DNA of 64,000 bases. It comes from Sacculina carcini. Taxonomy: Eukaryota > Arthropoda > Thecostraca > Sacculinidae. Shown here piece after piece: positions 34,373-44,232 of this stretch (position 1 is its first letter; the number at the start of each line of letters is the position of its first letter). The notes beneath the pieces are model-generated. The model saw only the letters and a list, made by a program, of their open reading frames with translations. It was not told the origin of the DNA and did not search any database. The position numbers were made by a program, and so were the translations under genes. Where the stretch lies: the NCBI GenBank assembly GCA_916048095.2, contig OU696574.1, positions 5,037,087-5,101,086 on the forward strand, read 5' to 3'.

Positions 34373-35754
34373 TTTTGGTCATTGTATGACGGTTTTTGTG
34401 GTTTACCTGTGTTCCAAAACAATTTAGTTTATAAGGAAAGTTTCGTTAGCAGTTTCCCACAGGTATTTCTAGCGTTGTTGTTCTCGACGGCGCTTCGGTC
34501 GATGTCGACCATTCCAGTTTCAAATTGATATGTATCAGTAAAGATGGCCGTTAAAATAGTTGCAAACGTTGATCTGATTGTCACAACACCAATATGTTGA
34601 GATGTTGATCTTGACCTTCGTCGTTAGGCTGATCGTGAAGTCTTCTGAGTTCCTCTTGTTGTTGTGTTCCGAGATAACTAGTAATAGTCACCCAGTGGAA
34701 GTTTAATTGTGTATTGACAGTAACCAGTCAGCTCTACTACCTTAAAGCTACTACTAAAACTTAATCTCTAGTCTCTCCAGTATCTATAGTCTCTTGTCCT
34801 CATAGTCTCCCCAGTATTCATGATCCACTCTCTGTGTTTAGTATCTAGTCCCAGTCTCCGGTATCCCGCCCTATTTTCAGCACAACACGGGTATATATAC
34901 CCACGACCACATGTCGTCGGCTCAATGCGTCACAAGTAATGCGAGTTGGCCAAACAGCACGGCTACACAACCAGGACACACGCTATTACTAAACATGTTC
35001 TGACTCCACACACGCGTGTTACCATGATCTGTTCAGCCAAGTCAGACACACAAAAAGGTCATAAATTAATTGTCAAGTTACTTCACAGATTGCCAATCAT
35101 ATCAGGCGCAGTGTACTACTGACGCCACCCAACCACAAATGAGCCTAACGACAGCTGCACAAGCAGGCCGCGAAAAGAACGCGAAAGTAAACTGAGAGAG
35201 CGAAAAAACTGAGTAAACTGACGGATAGAAAACTGGTCTGATTATAACTGTTATACTGATATCCAAGTAACATTTTGATTCTTTTGTCGTATTTTCAGTT
35301 TCGGTTAGTTACCGACTTTTCATTTGTTATATTGTCAGTCCTACATTTGTGGATCGTGTGCGGTGCATCACATGCTTGATGCGCTCTGTGATGTTTATAA
35401 TGAAGACACGTCTGTGAAGAAGACATTGTTTATTATCGAAGCGTTTCCTGAATGTTGGCTGTTTCCTGACAATACATGACTTATTTCCAGCTCGCCTGAA
35501 ACTCATAGTTTCACCATGTCTTACTGAATCATACTTTGTTCAGCCACTGGGATAGCTGGGTGGAATGCAGGTGTCCATGTCCACACGTCCCCCTTCACAC
35601 ACGCACACATACACAAGCGCTGGCACACGCAGCTGGTCATTGGTCCGTTGGCTGTTGGAGCTCTCAGCCTATCCGTTGATCTGCGAATGATACGCGTATT
35701 TTACAGCGTGCTTCATCTGGAAGTATCACCTATTTGAATGATATTCGAATAAAA
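34373..35754. other. E3 interior without a recognisable gene
   Basis: Nothing coding was identified. GGGTATATATACCC, a palindromic TATA-like motif, lies at about 34889-34902. TCTAGTCTC-type short repeats occur at 34765-34860. Confidence 0.4.
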
Positions 35755-35787
35755 ACAAAATGAGGAAAAATACGAGCAAACAAGAAG

Positions 35788-35874
35788 AACATCACTTCAC
35801 TAGTTAAGTTCTGTTAAACATCACTTCACTAGTTCAGTTCTGTTAAACATCACTTCACTAGTTCAGTTCTGTCA
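35788..35874. repeat. 29-bp tandem repeat, three units
   Basis: Unit AACATCACTTCACTAGTTC plus AGTTCTGTTA, three copies with minor changes. It sits in the inner part of the right E3 inverted repeat; the left repeat has one diverged unit near 33630. Confidence 0.85.
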
Positions 35875-36630
35875 AAGACGTGGTCATAATGGAGGCAATG
35901 TATTATCTGTACTCAGCAACAGCAAGCAGCGCAACAACTCACTCAACATTCACGACTGCGCATGCACACACTCCACTTCAGGATAGACACACAAGCATAT
36001 ATACAAATCAGACATAGTCATACGCAAGCGGGCGTACCAATGTAGTCACACACAATGCAAGCGAATTCTACACCCAAGGTCGGTTAGCGAATGCACAAGC
36101 CTGTAAAGACACGTTTACATCAACAAGTTCAATCCACTATTACACGTTTATATAAACGATAAAAGTCGATTTCAGATTTGAACATTAAACGAAAAATACT
36201 CCCAATAGCTAATATAAACTCAACACTAGCCCGCACCAAAAACAAACCGTATAACTTCAATAAATAACAATAGAAACTTGTCGATGTCCCCATTTTCACC
36301 AAGCAACTTGTTACTTTACTGCCACCGCGCCATACAGTAGACATGCACCAGGTTGGGTGAAAAATCTTAGAATTCCTTCAAAATCCTAACACCATACAGT
36401 GAAAATCCTTCAAATCCCTTCAAATGCGTCAGAGTTTGTATCAAATGCGTCGATGTCCCCGTTTTATCCATGTCCCCGTTTTTACCGTCACACCGTTGTG
36501 ACGGCCCAAGATGCGACATCAGATCAGATCAGATGAAAAGTTGAGGGTTAGCCTTTGCAACGGCCCCTCTTCGCTCATATTTGTATCACTTAATAGCAAT
36601 ATGTTCGTCCTGTTCGTCCGTTCCGTGTTT

Positions 36631-39600
36631 CTATTCTGTTTTTATTCCATTCTCCCTTTTCTTCCTCCTTTTCCAAAAACCATACAACCCCTCTTTCACC
36701 TTTTCCATTTCTTCCTTGTTTTCAAACATAAACAATGCTCTTCCTATGGCTTCTTCAGCTGTCTCTCCCTGTCCGCTCAACGCCCCTACCTTTTCCCTCA
36801 GATCTGCATATCCCTCACACTTCAACATAAAATGCTCTAAATTTTCATTTTCATTTTCGCACATCGGGCATTTGTTTTCTTCTGTCCACACCCTATTGTT
36901 TAGTTGCATACAATTTGTTCGAGCCCTAAAAAAAATTTCTGATGCCGGTTTATTATCATACATGTAGTCTACCTTTCCTATTTCGTCTCTGTATTTCCTA
37001 TATATTCCCAAGGTTGACTTTTCCAACATTCCTTCCTTCCATTTCCTCGTATCCCATGCCTTCACCATCCTATTCACTTCCGATCTTGTTGCATTTTCTA
37101 ATGTTTTCCAGGTTATTCCGGTGTCTTCCATAATTTTCCCCACATGTCTACTCCATATGTCTTCCCTGTCTTCTTTTCCATTCCTCATCAGCTTCTCAAC
37201 TAGATCATTTCTTCCTCCTTTCAGCGTGCTGTTTATATAGCTGAACTTGTTCCTTGCCATTCTTGCTTCAAACGATGCTGCGCCTATTTCTCCCCTCAAA
37301 CCTTCCTGTGCTGTATATCGGCTGCCTCCCAAAATCACTCTGTACACACTATTTTCTATGCTTTGCAGTTTTTGTATTTCATTCCTGTTAAATTCCACTA
37401 CACTTGTTCCATACAGCAGGGACGGTAATACTATAGCTTTCCAATAAGTCTTGCCTATCATTACTTTATTGCAGCTCCTCATAATTACACTGTATGTCAA
37501 ATTCGCCATCTTCCTCGCCTTTGTTATAATCTGTTCTCTGTACTCCTGAAAACAATCTTTCTTATTACAAACTGTCACCCCCAAGTATTTGATGCTATTG
37601 GTCACCTGTATACCTTCTATTTCTTTCATATCCTCCCTTGTGTTGAAAACTATGAACCAACTTTTTCCTTTGTTTATTTCCAATCCGAATTCCGCACTTA
37701 CTTTGATCAGATTCCTAATATTTAAGCTTGCTTGTTCTTTATTTGTTGACATCTGTAATCCATCATCTGCGAAAAATAATGTATTAATTTTTACCTCTTT
37801 ATCCTCGTATCCACAGCCATTGTTTTCGAGTACGCTCAAAATCATGTACGTCACCAGTTTGAATAATGTTGTTGAGCATGTGCACCCTTGTTTTATTCCG
37901 TTCCTCACTTCTACCTCTATATCCTCGCTTTTCCCCGTTCCTATCAATGTTCTGTCATTCTCGTATATTCGTTTCACGCATTCTATTATTTTACTGTTTA
38001 TTTTATATTTCATCATTGCCTCTAATAATTTTTCCCTCCTCACACTGTCATATGCCTTTTTAAAGTCTATTGACGCTACATATAACTCTTTTCGCCTTTG
38101 GTATGACTTCCTTATGCAATATTGCAGTACAAATATATTATCTTCTATTCTTTTGCCCTTTGTGAATCCCGTCTGCTCGTCCTTCTCAGCCTCATTTCTT
38201 CTCATGTGGTTATTTATCCTCTCACTAATAATTCGCATGAATATCTTATAAGAAACATCTGTTAATGTTATTGGTCTTAAATCTTCCGCTTGCGGCTTGC
38301 TTACTTTCGGTACCATAATCGTTTTTGACACTTTCCATTCGTCCGGAATTTCTACCTTTTCCATTATTTGGTTCAGACTATCCCTTAGAGCTACCATGCA
38401 TGAATCCTTCTCCAGAAAAATCTTATACAAGTCCGGCTTTAATCTATTTGGCCCCGCAGCTTTCCCCTTCTTTATACTCATCAAACTATCTTTTATTTCC
38501 TCTATTGATATTTCGTCCCCATTCATTTTCTTACATTCCAAATCCATTTTCCCGCACATATCCAGATGCTCTCTAAGCACTCCGGGTAATCTGTCTCCCT
38601 CATTCGTTGTTATTACCCCTGTTCCTTCCTCTCCCAGCTTCATTTCATATTCCAGTCGTCTCTCTTCGTTCCACACCTTTTCTAATCTAGTATTGTCTCT
38701 CTGGTAGATTTTCTTCCAGAACTCCTCAATCTCTATTATTGTGTCCTCCTGACTCAGCCTCACTCCCTCCTTGAATACTCGTACTTCCTCATTCCTTTTC
38801 GTACCCTGTCTTCTCAGCTTATTAATATTCTCCCATAATTTTTTACTCTGATTTCTCCCACTTCTTATTTCATTGGTAATCTTTTCCTCGTGCCGTGAAA
38901 TCTCCTCTTTGATTTGGTATTGCACTATTCTCTTCTGTTTCTGATATTCTTCGTCTAACCTTTGTTTTGTCTTTTCGTCTCCAGCATTCCTCCGTCTCCT
39001 GTTTATCCATTTTCTTAGTTTTATTGCCTTCTTTATGTCCTCATTCATCCAAACTGGCTCCATCGTGTCCCCTCTCACCCTCTTCTTGTATGTCCGTTTC
39101 AGCACTTTGTCGGCTGATTCTATCATTGCTCTTTCTAATCTGGTTATGTCCATTTCTTTAACCCTCTGACATTTTTCCCCAACTTCGTCCACGTACACTT
39201 TCAATGATGCCTCGTCCCTTCGGTAGTACTCAATCGTCTCAACTTTTGTGCATCTCCCATCTGCCTCCTTCCCTGTGAGCACCACCTCTAAAAGGTTATG
39301 ATCAGAAATGTCTAATGTTTCTCTTTCATCATCTATTATCATTCTGTTGAACCTTTCGTACAGCTTTCTGTTTGCCAATGCAAAATCTATGACACTTCTT
39401 GATCCTCTCCCTTGCCACGTGTACACCCCCTGACATCTTGTATCCCCATTTAACAAGATAAGATTGTATTTGTCTATCCACTCGTTAATGATAGCCCCTC
39501 CTTTATCCTCTTTTTGCTCCCCTATAGAGCCAATGTGCCCGTTAAAATCTCCTATTATTAGTAAAGCATTTTCATTATTTTTTCCTATTTCTTCCTCTAT

Positions 39601-40050
39601 TTCCTTTTTAATGTCCTCCCGCTTACTCTCGTCCGTGTTTCCGCATGGAAAATATACGGCAACAATCAGAAAGCTAAATCCCCTGAATGCACATTTACCG
39701 TAAATTATATCCCTTTCTCGTGTTTCTATTTGTTCCACTGAAATTTCCCCATCTTTTCTCCATAATATCATTAGTCCTCCCCCCTTTTTTTCTCCGTTTT
39801 CTCTCATACTACCTATCCTTTTGATGTCTTCCGAAATTTTTATTTGATCCCTTTTCAATTGTGTTTCAGTTAGGCACATTATTGTGTACTTATCTATTAC
39901 CTGTTCCACCTCTCCTATCTTTACATTTGTTAACCCTTGAATATTTACACATTTGATGTTTACTTCGTTCTTCCTCTGGTTGTTGTATCTGTCTCTACTC
40001 CGCCTTACCGAAAATCCTTCCTCATCAACTGCCCTTTCTTTATAAACCAT
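36631..40050 (-). CDS. LINE2 ORF2: APE endonuclease and reverse transcriptase
   Basis: 1139 residues. Endonuclease motifs: LTETQL near the start, IIGDFNGH, VIDFALAN, SDHNLLEV. RT motifs: LRPITLTDVSYKIF, SIDFKKAYDSV, NGIKQGCTCSTTLF and FADD at 760-763. The C-terminal zinc-like motif is CPMCENENENLEHFMLKC. The protein is strongly basic and charged. All main motifs are present and the frame is open throughout, so activity is plausible. It overlaps the end of ORF1 by 46 nt. Confidence 0.94.
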   Translation of the reverse strand: MVYKERAVDEEGFSVRRSRDRYNNQRKNEVNIKCVNIQGLTNVKIGEVEQVIDKYTIMCLTETQLKRDQIKISEDIKRIGSMRENGEKKGGGLMILWRKDGEISVEQIETRERDIIYGKCAFRGFSFLIVAVYFPCGNTDESKREDIKKEIEEEIGKNNENALLIIGDFNGHIGSIGEQKEDKGGAIINEWIDKYNLILLNGDTRCQGVYTWQGRGSRSVIDFALANRKLYERFNRMIIDDERETLDISDHNLLEVVLTGKEADGRCTKVETIEYYRRDEASLKVYVDEVGEKCQRVKEMDITRLERAMIESADKVLKRTYKKRVRGDTMEPVWMNEDIKKAIKLRKWINRRRRNAGDEKTKQRLDEEYQKQKRIVQYQIKEEISRHEEKITNEIRSGRNQSKKLWENINKLRRQGTKRNEEVRVFKEGVRLSQEDTIIEIEEFWKKIYQRDNTRLEKVWNEERRLEYEMKLGEEGTGVITTNEGDRLPGVLREHLDMCGKMDLECKKMNGDEISIEEIKDSLMSIKKGKAAGPNRLKPDLYKIFLEKDSCMVALRDSLNQIMEKVEIPDEWKVSKTIMVPKVSKPQAEDLRPITLTDVSYKIFMRIISERINNHMRRNEAEKDEQTGFTKGKRIEDNIFVLQYCIRKSYQRRKELYVASIDFKKAYDSVRREKLLEAMMKYKINSKIIECVKRIYENDRTLIGTGKSEDIEVEVRNGIKQGCTCSTTLFKLVTYMILSVLENNGCGYEDKEVKINTLFFADDGLQMSTNKEQASLNIRNLIKVSAEFGLEINKGKSWFIVFNTREDMKEIEGIQVTNSIKYLGVTVCNKKDCFQEYREQIITKARKMANLTYSVIMRSCNKVMIGKTYWKAIVLPSLLYGTSVVEFNRNEIQKLQSIENSVYRVILGGSRYTAQEGLRGEIGAASFEARMARNKFSYINSTLKGGRNDLVEKLMRNGKEDREDIWSRHVGKIMEDTGITWKTLENATRSEVNRMVKAWDTRKWKEGMLEKSTLGIYRKYRDEIGKVDYMYDNKPASEIFFRARTNCMQLNNRVWTEENKCPMCENENENLEHFMLKCEGYADLREKVGALSGQGETAEEAIGRALFMFENKEEMEKVKEGLYGFWKRRKKRENGIKTE

Positions 40051-41039
40051 CCTTGTTCATTATTTTCCCTCTTTTCCCTCAGCTTCTCTCTCACTTCTTT
40101 CTCAGCTTGTCTTTCCTTGTAAGTCATATCTGGTGACACAAACACCTTTCTGTACTCCTCCTCTTTTGCGTCTTTCAGTAGTTTTGCTCGCTTTATTATC
40201 TCCCATTTGATTCCCGCATTTCTCATCTTCACTAACAGTGTCCTGGGTTTTCCTCCACGCTCCTCATTTCTTCCCAGTCTCACTACATCCTCTATCTCGT
40301 CCACATCCACATTTAGTTCTTCCTTGAATATCTTCATACATGCCATCCGATCCTGTTCCTTCTGCATTTCCCCTTCTGTTTCCTTAGTCTCTTGCAAGTT
40401 GTAGAGGACTAGATTATTCCTTCTTTTCGCTTTTTCGTCTCTTTCTTCCATTATTTCCACTACTCTAGTTGTTATTTCGTCTCGCGTTTCCTCCTCTCGT
40501 TTTTTACATTTCTCTTCTATCCCCATTACCATTGCTTGTACATCTTTCAGCTGTCTTTTTATTTCTTCCAATTCGCCTCCATTCTCCTCTATTTCCTTGC
40601 CATATCTTTGCCGCCTTTCACTGATCTTCCCTTCCCTATAGTCTTCATATTTTTCGATCCTTCTCATCACCCCCTCATTTTGTTCCTTCACTTTTTTCAG
40701 CTCAACCTTCATTTCCTCGTTGTCTCTTTTCACCTTTCTTGCTTCTTTCATATCCTTTTTAATGGTCTCCTTGCATTTTGAACAGAACCAGGCTTGCTCG
40801 CTCTTTCTCAGTTCCTCATATACATGTTTTCCCATCTTTTCACACTCCGTGTGAATCCATAATTCGCATAAATCGCACACCACCGCCCGCTCATTGTCCT
40901 TCACTTTCTTCTCACACTTCCCACATTTCTCCCCTCTTCTTTCCTCTTCACAACTCCTGCATACCTCTTCCCCGTTCAACTTCCCAAAAAATCCACACTC
41001 TTTGCATTCTTTCGTTCTCAATGCCCGCCCTTTCTCCAT
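40005..41039 (-). CDS. LINE2 ORF1: zinc-finger, coiled-coil, RRM-like protein
   Basis: 344 residues. The N-terminus has cysteine pairs (CKECGFFG, CRSCEEE, CGKCEKK) leading into a PHD-type finger (VVCDLCELWIHTEC...WFCSKC). A long charged coiled coil covers about residues 85-200. An RRM-like domain follows (RNNLVLYNL, DVVRLGRNEE, RTLLVKM) and ends DMTYKERQAEKEVREKL, a form common in LINE ORF1 proteins. The expected role is RNA binding and assembly with ORF2. Confidence 0.88.
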   Translation of the reverse strand: MEKGRALRTKECKECGFFGKLNGEEVCRSCEEERRGEKCGKCEKKVKDNERAVVCDLCELWIHTECEKMGKHVYEELRKSEQAWFCSKCKETIKKDMKEARKVKRDNEEMKVELKKVKEQNEGVMRRIEKYEDYREGKISERRQRYGKEIEENGGELEEIKRQLKDVQAMVMGIEEKCKKREEETRDEITTRVVEIMEERDEKAKRRNNLVLYNLQETKETEGEMQKEQDRMACMKIFKEELNVDVDEIEDVVRLGRNEERGGKPRTLLVKMRNAGIKWEIIKRAKLLKDAKEEEYRKVFVSPDMTYKERQAEKEVREKLREKRENNEQGWFIKKGQLMRKDFR

Positions 41040-41188
41040 CGCCCCCTTCTTTTACCCGATCTCCCTTTCTAATATAATCTAATTGACTCCTTTTTACTCT
41101 AATCACAATTTTGGACACCAACAAACAATTGAGTCTCGCAAAACCCTTATAACCTAGAACAGAACACGAACAGCACGAACACTTCTCT

Positions 41189-41189
<1 letters not shown>

Positions 41190-41226
<37 letters not shown>
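41190..41226 (+). repeat. 37-bp A run at the 5' end of LINE2
   Basis: An uninterrupted A37 on the plus strand, which is a T run at the 5' end in LINE2 orientation. A LINE poly-A tail would belong at the other end of the element, near 36518, where there is none. Confidence 0.9.
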
Positions 41227-41230
<4 letters not shown>

Positions 41231-41757
41231 ATGGCCCAAGATGCGACAGCGACGCTTACGACGCGTTTAAGGCATTCAATGCCTTCACCGAATATTTATT
41301 CCTTCACTGAAACTTGTAGTGTCTGTTATTATTTGTTATGAAATTGCATTTGTTGTTTGAATAGTTTCTTGCTGTCATATTCTGAGTTCACATTGATTTA
41401 ATAAGTCTTATTGGGGCCTTTATTCACTTTATTCTGGTGTCTTATTTTCGTTGCAGTGGAAGTTGTAAGGACCAATTCCATTGTTGTTTTGTTGTGGGAA
41501 TGGTCTCTGTTCAGGAAAATAGCTGCAGATGTTGAGCTATTATCTAGGTGATATTTGTCTTTGTGTACAATGTTATTTTTAGTGAGTAATTTTTTAGGAA
41601 TATAACTTTTGAGGAACCTTGCATTACTGTGTTTGTGGTGTAGTCGTATTGTAGGCCCCAAACATGAGTTTCTTGGGAATTTCGTTTCGAGCATGTTCTC
41701 CACATGTGTTCATTTCATGCTCCATCTGTTTTCGTTTTTCCTCGTTTTCATCTCTTA
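41227..41757. other. E4 body (left half after LINE2)
   Basis: Second 17-bp module, CGACGC, GGCATTCAATGCC and the shared family interior. No gene. Confidence 0.6.
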
Positions 41758-42591
41758 ATTCAATTTCAATTCAATTCAAACAATATATTTGCAATCCACA
41801 TCTGGTTTTTCTTGCAAACATTTACATGTGTGTACATGGTCGAAATCACGTGTAAAAAATTGCATAAGTTATAAAGAATTTGGCATCATCGTTTTATAGT
41901 TATACAGATAAAATCTATTGAAAAATTTTTATATAAAAAAATAAAATAAATTATAATTATCGAAAACTATACAATAAAACAACAGCTTGCATGTAAGACT
42001 AGTCTAGCTAACAAACAAAAGACCGGAATAGTTTGGAGTGACTGAATATTGTGACGAAATTAAAGCTGTTTGTTATAGGTTTTTGCTGCTCTTGTGCGGA
42101 AAAGCGATGATGTGCGCTCAAGTCTGTTTCGCGTTATCTCCAGACTCCCCCGATTCGTTGCTCTTGTGGACTTGCACGAGACCGAGTTGCGAAAGGTGAA
42201 CATATCGGCAAGGATGCGCGACGCTAGTGGCTCGTGTAGCGCGCGATTTACGGCCTTCAGATCGCGGGTCGCCAGCATGTGTTCGCTGGTAGGCCAATTT
42301 AGTCGCCTCAAAGTCGGTGAGACATGATCGAACTGATGGAGACAATCAACCGCTCTGGCGGCAAAGCGAAAAACACTGTTTAGTTTATGATGCAGCGTCT
42401 TGCCGCAGCCTCCCCACACCGGCAAGCAGTATCGAAGCCGTGGGAATACATGTGCCTCAATAATTCTACTGGTGATGTCCGGGGTGAGGGTACGACGAAA
42501 TTTCAGCAGTGCTATGATTGCCTTGCAGCGGCGAACAACTTGGGCGACTTGTACGCTCCATAATAGTTGGCTGTCCACATATACCCCGAGT
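41758..42591 (-). pseudogene. LINE 3' fragment in E4
   Basis: The minus-strand frame 42578-42060 (172 codons) reads RRTLTPDITSRIIEAHVFPR, LRYCLPVWGGCGK and ARAVDCLHQFDHVSP. This is the C-terminal region of a non-LTR RT without the catalytic core. A TTGAATTGAA-type tail ends it at 41758. The 8-bp duplication ATCTCTTA flanks it (41750-41757 and 42592-42599). It is 5'-truncated. Confidence 0.82.
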
Positions 42592-42599
42592 ATCTCTTA

Positions 42600-44204
42600 T
42601 GTTATCAGCCCTGTATTTCTGACTTCTTACGAGTTTTGTTTGGCAGTTAAACCGAATAAAATCGTTGATCGGTTGTTTGTTTTTCTACACGTAAGCATTT
42701 TTCGATTGGTGGCTGTACCAATCGAAGCTACCTACACAGGTTTTAAATGTGTGTACGTGTACACGCGCATTCACATAGGGGTCATTTGTAGTGAACCACA
42801 GGCTTGGTTCATTCTTAGATTCTTGTGCAATTTTTTAGTTCATTGTTGACTGTCGAAGTGTCTGTGGAGTGACCGTTTTCTGACAATGCATGGCTGATTT
42901 ACAGCTCGCCTTACAATCAAAGCATCACCATTTCTTACTAAATCAAATCTTGTTCTGCCACGGGGCTAGCAGAGTGAAATACAGATGTCCATGTCCACAA
43001 TGACTACAGGTTCCCCTTCACCATGGAAAGTATTATCCGCTCAGAGGCGGGGTCTCATAGCTGCCACGCTTCTCGCCGTGACCTGCTTCTCGTGGATGGA
43101 ATTCGAGCATAGACACACACACACACACACACAATTATTGTGTTCAACACGAATCTGAGTAGAATAAGATTGGTTGATGCTGAACACGTGTTATTATACT
43201 AACCATGCAGTTTGAACTTGTATGTGAACATGCAGTGGACACCCACTGGAGAATATGATGTTTGATTATTGAAGAGGGCAGCGATGTTTGTAAATATACC
43301 CTCACATCCCCCAGAGTAGTGATTTTAAATTAAAGGAACTCCAATAGTTTTTAGTGTGCGTAACCTACTTTATCCACATATTGACCATATATAGATTGTT
43401 GACCATACGCATTTAAACACATCAGTAGAGAAGGCTATGTTCGCGTGAAATTTTGCGGGGGCAAAGCCTCACGGCTCCGGCTGGCACACCGCAGGTCCGG
43501 CCGCCACACGGGTTTTCGCAGTCACGGCCAGCACAGAAATACTTTCTCGGCACTCGTATCAATCACGTCACCGTTTGACCAACATAAAGCCCACCACCAG
43601 GGAAAACAATTTAACTCGTGTACTAACCAACAAAGCAACAAGACCAATCAAGCAATAATATATTCCGTTTAGCGCATATAACCACATATGCGAGCACAAA
43701 TAATCAACGGCAAGAATAAATAGAATGAATCCAATGTAGCAAACACGTATACACACACAATATACAGAAACATCAACACCAGAACAAGCACACAAGAGGA
43801 AGCTAAAAGATTGCCGAAAACAACAAGCAGCAGAAAATATACGTGCGCTCATCAGTTTAACCAATCAATCACCTGCGGTATTAACAAACCAGACAGATAT
43901 CAAAACCATTCCCACGACAAAACACAACAAACAATGGAATGGGTCCTTACAACTTCCACTGCAAGGAAAATAGGACACCAGAATAAGCATTTAAGTAAAT
44001 AAAGGCCCCAATAAGACGTATTAAATCAATGTGAACTCAGAATATGACAGCAAGAAACTATTCAAACAACAAATGCAATTTCATAACAGATAATATCAGA
44101 CCCTACAAGTTTCAGTGAAGGAACAAATATTCGGTGAAGGCATTGAATGCCTTAAACGCGTCATAAGCGTCGCTGTCGCATCTTGGGCCAGGTCGCATCT
44201 TGGG
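42600..44204. other. E4 body (right half)
   Basis: Non-coding family interior, closely matching 18000-19810 (E1) and 45250-46790 (E5). It shows the empty SINE site near 43595. No gene. Confidence 0.6.
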
Positions 44205-44232
44205 CCGTCACACCGTCACACCGTCACACCGT
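44205..44232. repeat. (CCGTCACA)3-CCGT junction between E4 and E5
   Basis: Three CCGTCACA termini in a row, then the CCGT target duplication of E5. The first belongs to E4. The other two are left-over ends of older elements whose terminal CCGT was itself used as a target. Confidence 0.8.

Larger units (their letters stand above)
33259..36492. mobile_element. E3: type-3 CCGT-targeting DNA transposon (Ginger1-like)
   Basis: 3234 bp, flanked by a perfect CCGT duplication (33255-33258 and 36493-36496). It begins TGTGACGG, then paired 17-bp modules (GGTAAAAACGGGGACAT, GGATAAAACGGGGACAT) and CGACGC. Inverted repeats extend, with indels, about 430 bp (33259-33697 against about 35755-36492). The interior is unlike types 1 and 2 and holds a LINE fragment and DNA without recognisable genes. 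No transposase frame. Confidence 0.78.
36518..41226 (-). mobile_element. LINE2: non-LTR retrotransposon with two intact ORFs
   Basis: Two overlapping ORFs on the minus strand, ORF1 (41039-40005) and ORF2 (40050-36631), have no stops. The 3' end is a short ATCAGATCAGATCAG tract at 36518-36533. The 5' side abuts a 37-A run (41190-41226) before E4 sequence resumes. No clear target duplication was seen. It is unrelated to the LINE1 group (FADD box, different C-terminus). The clade is not resolved by eye. Confidence 0.85.
36497..44212. mobile_element. E4: type-1 CCGT-targeting DNA transposon (Ginger1-like)
   Basis: Ends TGTGACGGCCC and GGGCCGTCACA; CCGT duplication at 36493-36496 and 44213-44216. 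LINE2 interrupts the left terminal repeat 21 bp from the end, between the two 17-bp modules. A second LINE fragment lies at 41758-42591. After removing both, about 2.16 kb remain, matching E1. The left end directly abuts the CCGT shared with E3. No transposase frame. Confidence 0.8.

Noticed and set aside
37589..38251. Plus-strand frames opposite LINE2 (up to 220 codons)
   Set aside because: They are antisense to ORF2/ORF1 and reflect their codon composition.
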